Assembly (NCBI GenBank): GCA_902597095.1
Contig: CACJWK010000014.1
Span: forward strand, 1 to 60,266
Source of the DNA: an uncultured Pseudohongiella sp.
GTDB taxonomy: Bacteria > Pseudomonadota > Gammaproteobacteria > Pseudomonadales > Pseudohongiellaceae
Length of the DNA stretch: 60,266 bases
Reading direction: 5' to 3'
Positions within the stretch are counted from its first letter, which is position 1. Each line of letters starts with the position of its first letter. Positions 29,270 to 39,001 of this stretch are shown piece by piece. Made by a program: the position numbers and the translations under genes. The notes under the pieces are model-generated. The model was given only the letters and a program-made list of their open reading frames with translations, ran no database searches and was not told the DNA's origin.

Positions 29270-30199
29270 ATGAAGCTGATACTAGTCAACCAACGACACG
29301 GTCACACCCGAACCATCATTCTGAAGGGATGGGTGAAGGGGTTGTTGTCGGTATGCCTGCTGGGCGCCCCCGTCGCGCTCGGTTATTTTGGCTATCAGCT
29401 AGCCATTTCTAGCAATGCTTCTTTACTGACCGAAGACGCTGCCCGCAACTGGCAGCAACAGCTGAGTTTGCAGGAAATCGAGCTGGAAGAGCTGAAGCAG
29501 GAGTCCCAGCGTGGACTCGAAGCGCTAAGCCTCAGACTGGCGATGATGCAGGCTCGATTGGTGAGGCTTGATGCGATGGGAGAGCGCATTACCCGTATGT
29601 CAGATTTTGACAACGGAGAGTTCGATTTTAGCCAACCCATTGTTGCAGTCGGCGGACCGGTTCGCGGAGGCAGTGAGTTCAGTGAGTCCGGGTTCCTCAA
29701 CGCCCTCGACAGACTCGAAAGACAACTGCAAGATCGGCAGAGTCAGCTCCAGGTTCTGGAAGATCTGCTCGATGACCGAAAAATTCAGTCAGAGATATTT
29801 ATCGCAGGCCGCCCGATTGAGCAAGGCTGGATAGCCTCCCGCTTTGGTCAGCGACCGGATCCTTTCACCGGTCGGATGTCCTTCCATGCGGGTCTGGATT
29901 TCACCACAGGTCGTGCAGGTGCAGAGATCAATACTGTCGCTTCGGGAGTTGTGACCTGGTCCGGACCCCGCTCCGGCTACGGATTGATGGTCGAGGTTAA
30001 CCACGGCAGCGGCTATACGACCCGATATGCGCACGCTGAAAAGCTATTGGTTGAGGTCGGTGATATCGTAGAAAAAGGCCAGAACATTGCTCTGGTCGGC
30101 TCGACAGGTCGTTCGACCGGCCCGCACGTACATTTCGAAGTCTATAAAAACGGCCGAGTCGTCGACCCCGCCGCCTACATTCACCGTACGATCAGATAA
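29270..30199 (+). CDS. M23-family (LytM) peptidoglycan endopeptidase, membrane-anchored
   Basis: Probable murein DD-endopeptidase or a regulator of one. 309 residues: short cytoplasmic tail, one membrane span (about 21-46), periplasmic coiled coil (about 55-175), then a LytM domain (185-300). The metal and catalytic residues are intact: H206 and D210 in HAGLD, and H286/H288 in GPHVHFE; H255 in YAH is also present. So it is likely catalytically active, unlike EnvC/NlpD-type activators. It sits between lpxC and secA, where E. coli has secM. I do not assign a gene symbol. Confidence 0.88.
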   Translation: MKLILVNQRHGHTRTIILKGWVKGLLSVCLLGAPVALGYFGYQLAISSNASLLTEDAARNWQQQLSLQEIELEELKQESQRGLEALSLRLAMMQARLVRLDAMGERITRMSDFDNGEFDFSQPIVAVGGPVRGGSEFSESGFLNALDRLERQLQDRQSQLQVLEDLLDDRKIQSEIFIAGRPIEQGWIASRFGQRPDPFTGRMSFHAGLDFTTGRAGAEINTVASGVVTWSGPRSGYGLMVEVNHGSGYTTRYAHAEKLLVEVGDIVEKGQNIALVGSTGRSTGPHVHFEVYKNGRVVDPAAYIHRTIR

Positions 30200-30301
30200 A
30201 TCCCTTGTGAGGCCCTCTTGCTTGCGGTGGGTACATTACCACAGGGTGAGATGTTGTGCTTGAAGCACTCAAATCTATCTACTGATACCGGTTTTCAGCT
30301 T

Positions 30302-33070
30302 ATGAATATCCTTAACAAAATCTTTGGCAGCAGCAATTCTCGCAAGCTGAAGAAAATGAACAAAATCGTTACCGCAATCAATGCGTACGAGCAGGAGCTG
30401 AAACAGCTATCTGACGAACAGTTGTCCGGCAAGACGGGTGAATTTGCCCAAAAGCTGGAGGGCGGGGCGGCTCTCGGCAGCATCCTGCCCGAAGCATTTG
30501 CGGTGGTCAGAGAAGCCAGTAAGCGGACCTTAGGTTTGCGCCACTTTGATGTGCAGATGATCGGCGGCATGGTTCTGAACGAAGGTGATATTGCTGAAAT
30601 GCGTACCGGAGAAGGCAAAACTCTGGTTGCGACGCTGCCCGCGTATCTCAACGCAATTTCCGGAAAAGGAGTGCATATCGTCACCGTCAACGAGTATCTG
30701 GCGGAGCGGGACGCGAACTGGATGCGTCCGATTTATAAATTCTTAGGGCTCACGGTCGGAGTCGTGAAGTCGGGCCAGTCCCCGGAAGAGAAGCGTCAGG
30801 CCTATGGGGCTTCCATCACTTATGGCACCAACAATGAATTCGGGTTTGATTATCTTCGGGACAATATGGCTTTTCGTCTCGAAGATAAAATGCAGAAGCA
30901 GCTCAATTTTGCGATTGTTGACGAGGTTGACTCAATCCTCATTGATGAGGCCAGGACGCCGCTGATTATTTCTGGAGCAGCCGAAGACAGCTCTCAACTG
31001 TACCTTGCAGTGAACAAACTCATTCCCAAACTTGAAAAGGGCGAGAAGCAGGAAGTCTCCAAAATGGAGATGATGGACAAGAATTTTGTTCCGGAGGAGT
31101 CTGGGCACTTTACCGTCGATGAGAAGAGCCGCCAGGTGGAGCTCACAGAAGCGGGCCACGAATTCGTTGAAGAGCTGCTTATCAAACAAAAATTTCTGGC
31201 AGAAGGTGAGTCTTTGTACGCGGCGACAAACCTTTCTCTGCTGCACCATGTTCATGCGGCCTTAAAAGCCCATCATCTGTTCAACCGGGACATCGAATAC
31301 ATAGTCCAGAACAAAAAAATAGTACTCATTGATGAGCACACCGGCAGAACGATGGAGGGGCGCAGGCTTTCAGAAGGGCTGCATCAGGCCCTTGAGGCCA
31401 AGGAAAATCTCGAAATTCAGAGCGAGAGCCAGACTCTGGCCTCTACAACATTTCAGAATTACTTTCGGCTCTACGGCAAACTGTCTGGCATGACAGGCAC
31501 TGCAGACACGGAGGCTTTCGAATTCAGTCAGATCTACGGCCTGGATGTTGTGGTCATTCCCACCAATGTACCGATGGTGCGTGAGGATGCAAATGACCTG
31601 ATCTTTCTGTCAATGGAAGAAAAATTTGAAGCTATTCTTAACGATATTATCGAAATTTGTGACAAGGGCGCTCCAGTACTTGTGGGCACGGCTTCTATTG
31701 ATACGTCAGAGATACTTTCTAACTACCTGAGCAAGAAGAAAATTAGCCATGAAGTGCTGAATGCGAAATTCCATGCCAAGGAGGCAGAAATTATTGCTCA
31801 GGCAGGTAGGCCCGGCGCGGTGACTATCGCCACCAACATGGCAGGACGGGGAACTGATATTGTCCTGGGGGGCAAGTGGGAGGCTGAAGTTGAAGCTCTG
31901 AGCAAACCAAGTCAGGAAGATATTGATGAAATCAAGTCGCAGTGGCAGCAGCGCCATGACCAGGTCCTGGCTGCAGGGGGGCTTCATATCATCGGAACAG
32001 AACGCCACGAATCACGGCGGATAGATAATCAACTGCGCGGCCGCGCGGGCCGGCAGGGCGATCCCGGGTACTCCAGATTTTATCTCTCTATGGAAGATAA
32101 TCTGCTTCGGATCTTTGCCAGTGAAGGAGTAAAGAACTTCATGCGGAAACTGGGTATGGAGCATGGCGAGGCTATCGAGCATGGCATGGTGACCCGCTCT
32201 ATTGAGAAGGCCCAGCGTAAGGTGGAAGGGCGAAATTTTGACATCCGAAAACAGTTACTTGAGTACGACAACGTTGCTAATGATCAGCGCACTATTATCT
32301 ATCGCCAGAGAAACGAACTCATGGCCAGCAATGACATCTCAGATCTGCTCAAGGACATGAGGGAAGAAGTCGTCTACGGGCTGGTCGATGAATATATCCC
32401 GCCTCAGAGCGTGCCAGAGCAGTGGGACATTCCAGCTCTGGAAGCTGCGGTTAAGACGGAATTCAACACCAGTCAGCCAATCCAGCAATGGCTGGACGAG
32501 GATGATCAGCTGTATGAAGACCAGTTGAAGCGTAAGCTGATCGACATTCTGGAACAAGAGTACGAACTCAAATCCACAGCGGTCGGCGAGAATATGCGGC
32601 TATTCGAAAAGCAGATCAGTCTGCAGATTCTCGATGGCCTTTGGAAAGATCATCTGGCCACGATGGATCATCTCAGGCAGGGTATTTTTCTGCGAAGTTA
32701 TGGCGGGAAAAATCCGCGGCAGGAATATAAAAGAGAAGCGTTTGCCTTGTTCACTGAGTTGCTGGATAACCTGCAGCGAGAAGCCGTAAGAGTCCTGAGT
32801 CATGTTCAGATAAGGCAAGAGGATGCGGCTGATGCGATTGAGCGTAAGCGCAGGGAAGAGGCGGCGAGAGAAAGAGTGAACTATCAGCATCAGGAGGTCT
32901 CAGCGCTGCTTGGCTCTGCCGCTGCGGAACAAAATCAGCCGACTGATGATGCTCAGCAATCAGACAGACAATCTCCCTTTGTGCGTGATGTGCCAAAAGT
33001 TGGTAGGAATGACCCTTGTCCATGCGGGTCTGGTAAGAAATATAAGCTTTGTCATGGAAAGATTTCCTAG
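30302..33070 (+). CDS. secA: Preprotein translocase ATPase SecA
   Basis: Motor that pushes preproteins through SecYEG. From ATG 30302 the protein is 922 residues (starting [12 protein letters not shown]); the frame is open to 30218 but the family start is at 30302. Motifs: Walker [12 protein letters not shown] (about 100-110), [21 protein letters not shown], the preprotein cross-linking domain, [27 protein letters not shown] and a C-terminal zinc-binding [14 protein letters not shown] that binds SecB and lipid. No secM-like arrest gene precedes it. Confidence 0.97.
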   Translation: MNILNKIFGSSNSRKLKKMNKIVTAINAYEQELKQLSDEQLSGKTGEFAQKLEGGAALGSILPEAFAVVREASKRTLGLRHFDVQMIGGMVLNEGDIAEMRTGEGKTLVATLPAYLNAISGKGVHIVTVNEYLAERDANWMRPIYKFLGLTVGVVKSGQSPEEKRQAYGASITYGTNNEFGFDYLRDNMAFRLEDKMQKQLNFAIVDEVDSILIDEARTPLIISGAAEDSSQLYLAVNKLIPKLEKGEKQEVSKMEMMDKNFVPEESGHFTVDEKSRQVELTEAGHEFVEELLIKQKFLAEGESLYAATNLSLLHHVHAALKAHHLFNRDIEYIVQNKKIVLIDEHTGRTMEGRRLSEGLHQALEAKENLEIQSESQTLASTTFQNYFRLYGKLSGMTGTADTEAFEFSQIYGLDVVVIPTNVPMVREDANDLIFLSMEEKFEAILNDIIEICDKGAPVLVGTASIDTSEILSNYLSKKKISHEVLNAKFHAKEAEIIAQAGRPGAVTIATNMAGRGTDIVLGGKWEAEVEALSKPSQEDIDEIKSQWQQRHDQVLAAGGLHIIGTERHESRRIDNQLRGRAGRQGDPGYSRFYLSMEDNLLRIFASEGVKNFMRKLGMEHGEAIEHGMVTRSIEKAQRKVEGRNFDIRKQLLEYDNVANDQRTIIYRQRNELMASNDISDLLKDMREEVVYGLVDEYIPPQSVPEQWDIPALEAAVKTEFNTSQPIQQWLDEDDQLYEDQLKRKLIDILEQEYELKSTAVGENMRLFEKQISLQILDGLWKDHLATMDHLRQGIFLRSYGGKNPRQEYKREAFALFTELLDNLQREAVRVLSHVQIRQEDAADAIERKRREEAARERVNYQHQEVSALLGSAAAEQNQPTDDAQQSDRQSPFVRDVPKVGRNDPCPCGSGKKYKLCHGKIS

Positions 33071-33093
33071 TGAGTCAGAATATCCGAGGCCAA

Positions 33094-33142
33094 CGGAAGT
33101 GCTTTACCGGCGTGTCCGGCGGATAACTTTTGCGTACTTCCG
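33094..33142. repeat. Inverted repeat in the secA-argJ gap
   Basis: CGGAAGT (33094-33100) and ACTTCCG (33136-33142) enclose 35 bases that contain a second CCGG/CCGG pairing. There is no T-tract, so it is more likely a leader structure or a degenerate terminator. Function unknown. Confidence 0.35.
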
Positions 33143-33176
33143 GCCTTCGTAAGATCGAAAAGCTGCAACGACGCCT

Positions 33177-34391
33177 ATGACAAAAACACCATTGAACGCC
33201 GGGGATACGACACACATATCAGGGGTAAAGCTGTCTGCGCTTGCCAGCGGAATTCGCTATAGGGACCGCCTCGATCTTGTGTTGATTGAAGTTCCGGAAG
33301 AGGCCACCCTCGCCGGTGTATTTACCCGAAATGCGTTCTGTGCCGCTCCAGTTAAGATCGCGCGCGAGCACCTCGCCACTGCCAATACCCGCTATTTTCT
33401 CATCAATACGGGCAATGCCAATGCCGGAACCGGTGCGGAGGGTGAAAAAGTGGCTCTGCAGTGTTGTCAATGGCTAGCAGATGCGGCCGGAGTCCAGGCC
33501 GTACAGGTTCTGCCATTTTCCACTGGCGTAATTGGTGAGGCTCTGCCTGCTGATAAGATTCACGCTGCGATTCCTGAGCTTTATGCGGCTCTTGCTCCAG
33601 ACAGCTGGCTCCCTGCCGCCACCGGCATCATGACGACGGACACCCACCCCAAATTCAGGACGCGGTCACTCCAACTTGCTGGGCAAGACTGTCGGATCAG
33701 CGGTATCGCCAAAGGAGCAGGTATGATAAAGCCAAATATGGCTACTATGCTTGCGTTTGTCTTCAGCGATATTCGCGTTCAGCCGGCAACGCTGCAAGGA
33801 CAACTCGAAGATGTCGTATCTCAAAGTTTCAATCGAATTACAGTCGACGGCGACACCTCAACCAATGATGCCTGCATGCTTGTTGCCAGTGGCAGAGGCG
33901 TCGTCTTTGATGAACTGCAGGCAGCCGATCAGGAATCGTACCTAGCAGCAGTTCGTGACATTTTTCAGGAACTTGCTACCGACCTGATCAGGGATGCCGA
34001 AGGTGGAACGAAGTTTATTACTGTTAAGGTGACCGGGGGCGGAAATGAACAGGAATGTCTCGCCGTCGCCTATGCGCTGGCTGAATCTCCGCTGGTTAAA
34101 ACCGCCTTGTTTGCTTCTGACCCCAACTGGGGAAGAATATTGGCCGCTGTTGGCCGTGCGGAGGTCGAGCATCTTGATCTTTCAGGTGTCAGCATTAACT
34201 TAGGTAAGCTCAGTCTGATTGAAAACGGTGAATTGTCGGCAAGCTATTCAGAGAGCCTGGGAAAACAGCAGGTCGACCAGACTGACATTGAAATTTCGGT
34301 CGAGCTTGGCAGGGGAAGCTATACTGAAACCGTCTGGACTTCAGATCTTTCGCACGATTACGTCCGGATCAATGCGGAGTATCGAACCTAG
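33177..34391 (+). CDS. argJ: Bifunctional ornithine acetyltransferase / N-acetylglutamate synthase ArgJ
   Basis: Arginine biosynthesis; recycles the acetyl group from N-acetylornithine to glutamate. 404 residues. The self-cleavage site is at A189-T190 in KPNMATMLAFV, with T190 the N-terminal nucleophile of the beta chain. Also present are STGVIGEALP, TGIMTTDTHPK and DPNWGRILAAVGRA. The 3' neighbour is the Nudix-ThiE gene, a common gammaproteobacterial pair. Confidence 0.96.
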   Translation: MTKTPLNAGDTTHISGVKLSALASGIRYRDRLDLVLIEVPEEATLAGVFTRNAFCAAPVKIAREHLATANTRYFLINTGNANAGTGAEGEKVALQCCQWLADAAGVQAVQVLPFSTGVIGEALPADKIHAAIPELYAALAPDSWLPAATGIMTTDTHPKFRTRSLQLAGQDCRISGIAKGAGMIKPNMATMLAFVFSDIRVQPATLQGQLEDVVSQSFNRITVDGDTSTNDACMLVASGRGVVFDELQAADQESYLAAVRDIFQELATDLIRDAEGGTKFITVKVTGGGNEQECLAVAYALAESPLVKTALFASDPNWGRILAAVGRAEVEHLDLSGVSINLGKLSLIENGELSASYSESLGKQQVDQTDIEISVELGRGSYTETVWTSDLSHDYVRINAEYRT

Positions 34392-34421
34392 CTTTTAAGC
34401 GTCTCTCTCAGGTGTCTCTCC

Positions 34422-35363
34422 ATGCTGCATGTTGCAGTCGCAATCATCAGAAATTCCAATCAGGAAGTGCTTGTCGCGCTGCGCCCGCCGGACAGTCATC
34501 AGGGAAATCTCTGGGAATTTCCGGGCGGTAAGCTTGAGTTGGCTGAGACAGTATTCGCTGCTCTGCGGCGCGAGATTCGTGAAGAAATCGGGCTGCGGAT
34601 TCGTGCCGCGTATCCCTTCATCAAGATTCAGCATGATTATGGTGACAAACAGGTTCTGCTGGATGTGTGGCAAGTCACCGAGTTTGACGGTGTAGCCGCT
34701 GGCCGAGAAGGGCAGAAAATTCAGTGGCTGGCGCCAAAGGACATGGAGTTCCGTCAGTTCCCTGAAGCGAACCACCGGATCATTAATCTGCTCCAGCTAC
34801 CGACGCAAATGGCGATTACACCGCAATTCAAAAACTTCCCTCAGCTGTCCGCATATCTCGGCGCTTTTGCGCAATCCGGCGCGCAGGCACTTCAGATTCG
34901 ACAAAAGCATTTGACCCACGATCAACTTCTGGACTGGACCCACAGGAGCCTCGACATGCTGCGGGGTTGTCGGTCACGTTTGATTGTGAATGGTTCATTT
35001 TCCCTTGAAAAAGATTTGCCTCATGAGGTCGGCATTCATCTCACGTCCACTGAATTGGGAAGGCTGCAGACGAGCGTGGGCGAGCGTTCACGCTTTGTGG
35101 GCTGCTCGTGTCATTCCAGGGAAGAACTGACGAAAGCTGAAGCACTTGGATTTGATTATGCGCTGCTCTCGCCAGTGGCTTCGACGGCCAAATATCCGGG
35201 TAAATCGCCACTGGGCTGGAGCAGATTTGAGGAGCTGGCCGCTTCTGTTTCTCTGCCGGTATATGCTCTTGGGGGCATGAAACGCAGTGATGTTCGCATA
35301 GCTCTAAAGCGGGGGGCGGCAGGCGTTGCGGGTATCGGGGCATTCGACAAAATAGTGGAGTAA
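34422..35363 (+). CDS. mutT: Nudix hydrolase fused to a thiamine-phosphate-synthase-like domain
   Basis: Two domains in 313 residues. The N-terminal part (1-130) is a MutT-type Nudix hydrolase with a complete Nudix box (G36, E42, R50-E51, R53-E54-E55, G57), as needed to hydrolyse 8-oxo-dGTP or a similar nucleotide. The C-terminal part (about 135-313) is a ThiE/TenI-like barrel (LQIRQKHLT, VGIHLTSTEL, GCSCHSREELTKAEALGFDYALLSPV, PVYALGGMK, GAAGVAGIGAF). MutT activity is probable; whether the second domain makes or handles a thiamine intermediate is not known. This fusion occurs in other gammaproteobacteria. It sits between argJ and yacG. Confidence 0.9.
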   Translation: MLHVAVAIIRNSNQEVLVALRPPDSHQGNLWEFPGGKLELAETVFAALRREIREEIGLRIRAAYPFIKIQHDYGDKQVLLDVWQVTEFDGVAAGREGQKIQWLAPKDMEFRQFPEANHRIINLLQLPTQMAITPQFKNFPQLSAYLGAFAQSGAQALQIRQKHLTHDQLLDWTHRSLDMLRGCRSRLIVNGSFSLEKDLPHEVGIHLTSTELGRLQTSVGERSRFVGCSCHSREELTKAEALGFDYALLSPVASTAKYPGKSPLGWSRFEELAASVSLPVYALGGMKRSDVRIALKRGAAGVAGIGAFDKIVE

Positions 35364-35446
35364 ATTGCGTTGGCGACGACTATGCTAAGCATCACTATTA
35401 GTGCAATGGGCTTTTCAGATAGAACGCACGGTTCAACTACTGTCGG

Positions 35447-35647
35447 CTACTGGACGTTATCCGAGCCCTCGCCAACTTCGGGGTAGATCGGTTCGCCGGC
35501 AATGGTGTGTTTTTCTGTGGCCCATTCGCCCAGATCAATCAGCTTGCACCGTTCACTGCAAAACGGGCGGTGTTTGTTCGAGCTTGTCCACACTACCGCG
35601 GCCTGGCAGGTTGGACAATCTACTCGGCGCGCTTTATTGAATTTCAT
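35447..35647 (-). CDS. yacG: DNA gyrase inhibitor / zinc-finger protein YacG
   Basis: Small zinc-ribbon protein reported to bind GyrB and inhibit gyrase. 66 residues with the four-cysteine pattern VDCPTCQ and [17 protein letters not shown], the family signature. It lies two bases from coaE, the conserved pilD-coaE-yacG order. Confidence 0.93.
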   Translation of the reverse strand: MKFNKARRVDCPTCQAAVVWTSSNKHRPFCSERCKLIDLGEWATEKHTIAGEPIYPEVGEGSDNVQ

Positions 35648-35649
35648 TG

Positions 35650-36252
35650 TTACTTCTTGGCTCCTGCCATCGCCAAATACCCTTGATGTAGTTTCTGAAC
35701 CCGTTGCCTGAGGGGCTTTAGTGGCAGCTCATTGCCGATGATGTCATCTGCATATTCGAGTCTCTGACTTCGACCTATTTGCGATGCAATTATTGCGCGA
35801 ATAGTGCGCTCATCTCCACCATCCCGAGCAAGCGTGCGCGCGATTTGTGTATCGATCGAGACGTCGACGACTAAGATACGGTCAACCAGTTCCGCCTGCC
35901 CGGTTTCGAGCAGAAGCGGGGAAACAAGCAGGCAATAAGTGGTTCGGCAGCTGGAGATTTTTTGCGTCAACCATCTTCTGATTAGTGGATGTAAGAGCTC
36001 TTCTAACCAGTGCTTCTCCTTCTTTTGATGGAAAATTATCTGTCGCAGCGCTCCACGGTCTAGACCACCATCTGTCATGAGTATCTCGGAGCCGAAATGC
36101 TTAGCTATTTCTGCCAGAGCATGGGTGCCCGGTGCCACGACTTCTCGAGCGGCGATATCAGCGTCAACTAACTCTACATCCAGGGCGGCAAACATCTCAG
36201 CAACCGTGCTCTTACCGCTGCCGATGCCTCCGGTAAGGCCGACTACAAACAT
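35650..36252 (-). CDS. coaE: Dephospho-CoA kinase
   Basis: Last step of coenzyme A synthesis, phosphorylating the 3'-OH of dephospho-CoA. 200 residues with P-loop [12 protein letters not shown] (6-17), [11 protein letters not shown] and a C-terminal [16 protein letters not shown] typical of CoaE. Between pilD and yacG on the minus strand. Confidence 0.96.
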   Translation of the reverse strand: MFVVGLTGGIGSGKSTVAEMFAALDVELVDADIAAREVVAPGTHALAEIAKHFGSEILMTDGGLDRGALRQIIFHQKKEKHWLEELLHPLIRRWLTQKISSCRTTYCLLVSPLLLETGQAELVDRILVVDVSIDTQIARTLARDGGDERTIRAIIASQIGRSQRLEYADDIIGNELPLKPLRQRVQKLHQGYLAMAGAKK

Positions 36253-36295
36253 CGTCGACCACTGCTAGGTATAAATGTACTAAATTGTGGACGCG

Positions 36296-37195
36296 TCATA
36301 GCAAGAACCGACTAACACAAAAAGAAAAGACCTGGTGTCCCCAGATCATCATGATGAGGCCGGCGCCGGCCAGAAACGGGCCAAATGGCATATGCGCTGA
36401 TTTGTCCCTGCTCGTAAGGAGCGTCCTGCAAATACCAAAAGTTGCCCCAGCTAGTGACGAAAGTAAGACAATGGGGAGCAAGGCTTGCCACCCCAACCAT
36501 GCGCCCAGTGCGGCAAGCAATTTAAAGTCGCCATAACCCATTCCGTCCTTGCCGGTTGCCAGTTTGAAAACCCAGTAAACCGACCAGAGTGACAGGTAGC
36601 CACCAGCGGCTCCAAGAACTGATTCCTGAGTTGTGACGCCGGTTCCGAGATCCCAAGTGTTGACTGCCAGGCCAAGCCAGAGCAGCGGGAGAGTAATATT
36701 GTCCGGCAGCAGTTGATGATCAAAATCAATCATGGTGAGTGCGACCAGTGCCCAGACAAAAAGCAGGAGCGCCAGCGTAAGCCATGTGCCGCCAAAATTC
36801 ACCGCAACAAGAGCTGACAAAAACCCAGTAGCCAGCTCCACGGCGGGATACCGAAACGGGATTCTCACTTTGCAACTGGCACATCTGCCACCAAGCAGCA
36901 CATAGCTGACCAGTGGGATATTTTCCCAGGCTCGGATGTGGTGCTGGCATTGAGGGCAGTGAGAAGCGGGTTCTGCCAATGACAGGTTTTTCCAGGTAAG
37001 TGGACTATTTTTTTCCGCTGGCTGCGGATCCTCTATCTCAAGAAATTCGAAGCATTGTTGTCTCCAGTTTCTCTGAAGCATGATTGGCAGGCGGTAGATT
37101 ACGACATTGAGGAAGCTTCCTACCAGGAGCCCAAACACAAAGCTAACTGTGATGAGATTTGCTGAGCTCTGCTGTAACAGTTGGAATGGGCCCAT
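36296..37195 (-). CDS. pilD: Type IV prepilin peptidase / N-methyltransferase PilD
   Basis: Inner-membrane aspartyl peptidase that cuts and methylates type IV pilins and type II secretion pseudopilins. 299 residues: N-terminal GSFLNVVIYRLP, the two-CXXC cytoplasmic zinc domain (CPQC and CASC), and aspartate motifs DFDHQLLPD and GMGYGDFKLLAALGAWLG (GxGD). About eight membrane spans. It is normally the third gene of pilBCD; pilB and pilC are not found next to it here. Confidence 0.96.
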   Translation of the reverse strand: MGPFQLLQQSSANLITVSFVFGLLVGSFLNVVIYRLPIMLQRNWRQQCFEFLEIEDPQPAEKNSPLTWKNLSLAEPASHCPQCQHHIRAWENIPLVSYVLLGGRCASCKVRIPFRYPAVELATGFLSALVAVNFGGTWLTLALLLFVWALVALTMIDFDHQLLPDNITLPLLWLGLAVNTWDLGTGVTTQESVLGAAGGYLSLWSVYWVFKLATGKDGMGYGDFKLLAALGAWLGWQALLPIVLLSSLAGATFGICRTLLTSRDKSAHMPFGPFLAGAGLIMMIWGHQVFSFCVSRFLL

Positions 37196-37419
37196 TAAGC
37201 GTCGACCTAGCTATATAAATGATTTAAGCACAAGATTGGCCGATGCATCTTGATGTCTTGTTTTACGTTGATTGAGCCGATCACTATCGTTCTCATTTGG
37301 CTATCAATCATCTGTCCCTTTCTTATTATGCCTGTACCGCTTAGAAACAGTAGAGAGCGTATTATTCAGCTGCCCAGGAATTGCAAGTCATGTAAAGGTT
37401 TGCGCCGGAATTAGCGCCT

Positions 37420-37830
37420 TTAACACAGGCGTTTGCCGACGCAAGAGCCTCCTCGTGACCACTGTATAGGGGGTTTGGCGTCATCTAAAGTCAACGTATA
37501 GGTCATCCCATCCAGGATGGTAGAATCATGCTGCCATGTCATTGTGATTACTCCATCAGCAACCATGACACCGTGGGCCGTTTCACCGACCGTAATATTA
37601 TCTGGTATGCCTAGAGATCCCCCATCGAGATCAGTTAGGGCCGACGGATTTCGAATCTGGATTGCACGCTCGACAGCTTCTTTGTGAGGGATCGCTGCAA
37701 GGACAAGCTCAGAGAACTTTGCGCGGATGGAGTAGTTCTGAAATGCTGCGAGGGCTATCGTAATTATTAGGGTGAAGATGGCTAAGAAAGCCATCAAATC
37801 CAGCAATGTGAAGCCTTGCGGTTTTTTCAT
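37420..37830 (-). CDS. Type IV pilin-like protein
   Basis: 136 residues beginning MKKPQG then FTLLDLM: a type III signal peptide with PilD cleavage expected after G6, then a hydrophobic helix (about 7-30). Mature position 5 is Asp, not the usual Glu that guides assembly and methylation. The C-terminus carries two cysteines (CVGKRLC) that could close a small D-loop as in pilins. It is encoded 224 bases upstream of pilD on the same strand. It may be a major or minor pilin or a decayed one; codon use looks ordinary. Confidence 0.8.
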   Translation of the reverse strand: MKKPQGFTLLDLMAFLAIFTLIITIALAAFQNYSIRAKFSELVLAAIPHKEAVERAIQIRNPSALTDLDGGSLGIPDNITVGETAHGVMVADGVITMTWQHDSTILDGMTYTLTLDDAKPPIQWSRGGSCVGKRLC

Positions 37831-38474
37831 ATATTTCGACCTGATTGATGCTATTCCGTTCTAGCCAATATTACGCATATCGTTACCCGATGCATGACAC
37901 CCGAGCCTTAGCAGCCCTATCAAGGCGTCGATGGAGATGCTTCGATTACTTTCTCGCGTTATTAATTCATCCGGCATGAGGTACTTAGAGTATAATGATA
38001 CCTAAAAATAAGCTCTTATTAAAAAGCCAAGTCGGTGTTTGCATCTCATGTCGTTAAGTCTGGAACGAATATTTTTATCGGTCAAAACAAGTCGGTTTTA
38101 TTTTCTGCTAATGTCTGATTTCTAGATTGTCTTGAGCAATGAAAACATGCATTTGATTATTGAGCCACTAAGCAGACGTTCGTCATCAGAAAGATTTTTG
38201 GAGTTCCGGACTGCTGGTCAGTTCGATGATATGGGCATGTAGAAGTGGTGTTATTCAGGTAGTGTTCATGAAATCTGGAGTAATTTAAGCTTGCTAATTG
38301 TCTGAATTGACTGTCAAAAATCTCCGGATATCGATGAGACTATGCGTCTCTTAGCTTGAACTGTAGTCGCTGCTGGTTTATCGTTATGCTAAAGGTGTAC
38401 ATTGTTTTTAGGTCTATATTATTTTAATCAATGCAGTTATCGGGGCTGATTGCTCTCGGTATTGGAGGAAGGTA
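37831..38474. other. Long AT-rich intergenic region between pilin gene and cytochrome c gene
   Basis: 644 bases, clearly more AT-rich than the flanks and without a frame of any length on either strand. It holds TATAAT at 37991-37996 with a weak -35 (TTCATC, 18 bases upstream), a near-repeat of CAAGTCGGT at 38028-38036 and 38088-38096 (60 bases apart), and a small inverted repeat GAGAC-TATGC-GTCTC (38336-38350). It must hold the divergent promoters of both neighbours; no known RNA family recognised. Confidence 0.5.
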
Positions 38475-38867
38475 ATGAAAAAATCGGGACACTTTACGGC
38501 TGGCCTGACAATGCTGATTGGCCTCTTTGTCGCACAGCCAGGCCTGAGCCAGGACAAGACAGTCAATGACGGTGTATTCACCGAAGCGCAAGTTTCTTCA
38601 GGTCAGGCGGTTTATGATTCGCAGTGTAAAACCTGTCATAACATGCGTTTCTATCGTGATACCTTGCGCTCCTGGAGTAATCAGCCGCTGCTGTATCTGT
38701 GGGAAAACATCATGGGAACGATGCCAGCAGACAATCCGGGATCGCTGATGTTTGAGGAATATACGGACGTGATTGCCTATATTTTGTCTGAGAACGGATT
38801 CCCCGCCGGTGACGCGACCCTTGACCCTGACAACGGAATGGATGCCATAAAGATACTTGCGCCGTGA
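38475..38867 (+). CDS. Secreted small c-type cytochrome
   Basis: 130 residues: signal peptide (1-25, cleavage near GLSQ), then one class I cytochrome c domain with haem-binding C51-K-T-C54-H55 and likely axial M83 in GTMPADNPGSL. Periplasmic electron carrier; partner unknown. A very strong ribosome binding site (GGAGGAAGG) precedes the ATG, and a terminator closes the gene, so it is a single-gene unit. Similar small domains often serve quinoprotein dehydrogenases or oxidases, but none is encoded nearby. Confidence 0.88.
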   Translation: MKKSGHFTAGLTMLIGLFVAQPGLSQDKTVNDGVFTEAQVSSGQAVYDSQCKTCHNMRFYRDTLRSWSNQPLLYLWENIMGTMPADNPGSLMFEEYTDVIAYILSENGFPAGDATLDPDNGMDAIKILAP

Positions 38868-38917
38868 GAACTGTCTAGCCGCTGCCGGCGTCAGCCGTCA
38901 ACGCACACCTTACGGAG

Positions 38918-38944
38918 AAGGCCGGGCACCACCGGCCTTTTTTT
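38918..38944 (+). terminator. Rho-independent terminator after cytochrome c gene
   Basis: AAGGCCGG (38918-38925) and CCGGCCTT (38932-38939) form an 8-bp stem with a 6-base loop, followed by a T-tract to 38944. Confidence 0.92.
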
Positions 38945-39001
38945 GTGCCTAAAGAGCTTGTGCCTGATGATCTTTTGACTGCTGCGAGACCGGTGTCGGC
39001 T

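Noticed and set aside
30200..30301. SecM-like arrest peptide before secA
   Set aside because: The gap is about 100 bases with no arrest-type sequence; the upstream gene is an M23 peptidase.
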